This document shows, in pieces, positions 13,461 to 13,792 of a DNA stretch of 13,792 nt. The position numbers and the translations under genes were made by a program. This stretch comes from Eubacterium sp. (GTDB taxonomy: Bacteria; Bacillota; Clostridia; Oscillospirales; Acutalibacteraceae): positions 1 through 13,792 of the forward strand of contig JAIDLO010000045.1 of NCBI GenBank assembly GCA_029050995.1, read 5' to 3'. The notes under the pieces are model-generated. The model saw only the letters and a program-made list of their open reading frames with translations, had not been told where the DNA came from and searched no databases. How positions within the stretch are numbered: the first letter of the stretch is position 1; the number at the start of each line of letters is the position of its first letter.

Positions 13461-13792
13461 CTACTTTCAAATATATCTTTAATTCTTCATGGATAGTTAA
13501 AACATTTTTTATCTGTAAAGTTGAACAATTCGCCAAACGACTCACTGTTTCTATAAGTGGTATATTTTTAAACACGGCATCATATATGCAACGGAATGTT
13601 TTCAAGATACTTTCTTTCAACATTAGCATTAGTAACGCCGTATTCAATCATGTCTTTCCACGATTCATTTCTGTGTCGTGATATTTTGAAATATTTTCCT
13701 TGAAGAATAACATACAATGATTTTCTGTTAAAAGCGTGAATATACCATGTTGGCAAAATATAATCTTTCAACATTTCACAAACGCTTATAAT
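13451..13792 (-). pseudogene. Minus-strand coding-like remnant, apparently frameshifted and cut by the window edge
   Basis: No family is recognised. From the window edge an open frame runs to a stop at 13580-13582. Its sequence looks protein-like: SLYVILQGKYFKISRHRN and ESWKDMIEYGVTNANVE. Just before that stop, a second frame continues with equally protein-like text, CIYDAVFKNIPLIETVSRLA and then IHEELKIYLKVGKN, reaching the terminator near 13450. A one-base change around 13588-13605 would join the two. The second part has no natural stop before the terminator hairpin, which suggests decay. It is more A/T-rich than the genes to the left. The 5' end lies outside the window. It may instead be an intact gene ending at 13580, followed by non-coding DNA. 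Confidence 0.4.

Overview
The window is AT-rich, densely packed bacterial DNA with strong AGGAGG-type ribosome binding sites and short or overlapping intergenic gaps. The gene set is FeoB, GuaA, a 2-hydroxyacyl-CoA dehydratase-like radical enzyme system with its activase, an ECF sigma unit and a lipoprotein serpin. Together these suggest an anaerobic Clostridia-type Bacillota, plausibly a gut Oscillospiraceae/Ruminococcus-like organism. The taxonomic call is an inference; no rRNA or marker gene is present.

Positions 1-6368, plus strand, look like one transcription unit. It holds the tail of an ATP-grasp ligase, a second ATP-grasp ligase (ATGA overlap), the ferrous iron transporter FeoB (26-nt overlap), a single-pass membrane protein with a Lys-rich cytoplasmic N-terminus and an external domain carrying two DxNxDGxxEL motifs, and GMP synthase guaA. 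A strong hairpin terminator at 6327-6368 closes it. It also separates guaA from a convergent minus-strand gene for a six-helix membrane protein with an external domain of short Y-D-x-x-G-x-x-Y repeats.

Positions 7504-10524 hold a self-contained redox module behind a good TTGACA promoter. The first gene encodes a 2-hydroxyacyl-CoA dehydratase/benzoyl-CoA reductase-family (HgdA/HgdB, PF06050-like) protein. The second, overlapping by ATGA, encodes another such domain fused in frame to the ATP-dependent [4Fe-4S] activase (HgdC/BadF family). The fusion point carries an internal Shine-Dalgarno-like sequence and an ATG. The module therefore encodes two dehydratase-like subunits and their electron donor, with no adjacent CoA-transferase or acyl-CoA dehydrogenase to name the substrate.

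Positions 10555-13450 hold an extracytoplasmic-stress-like unit: an ECF-type sigma factor, a translationally coupled single-pass membrane protein (probable sensor or anti-sigma partner), and a lipoprotein serpin with an inhibitory-type hinge. A non-coding, highly structured element of about 275 bp sits exactly between the membrane protein and the serpin. It has 26-bp imperfect terminal inverted repeats and apparent TA target duplications. Removing it restores a TAA stop a few bases before the serpin ribosome binding site, so it looks like a MITE inserted into a once tighter operon.

The last 340 bases hold a minus-strand coding-like stretch that runs off the window and appears frameshifted. 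No tRNA, rRNA, CRISPR array or intact transposase was seen.
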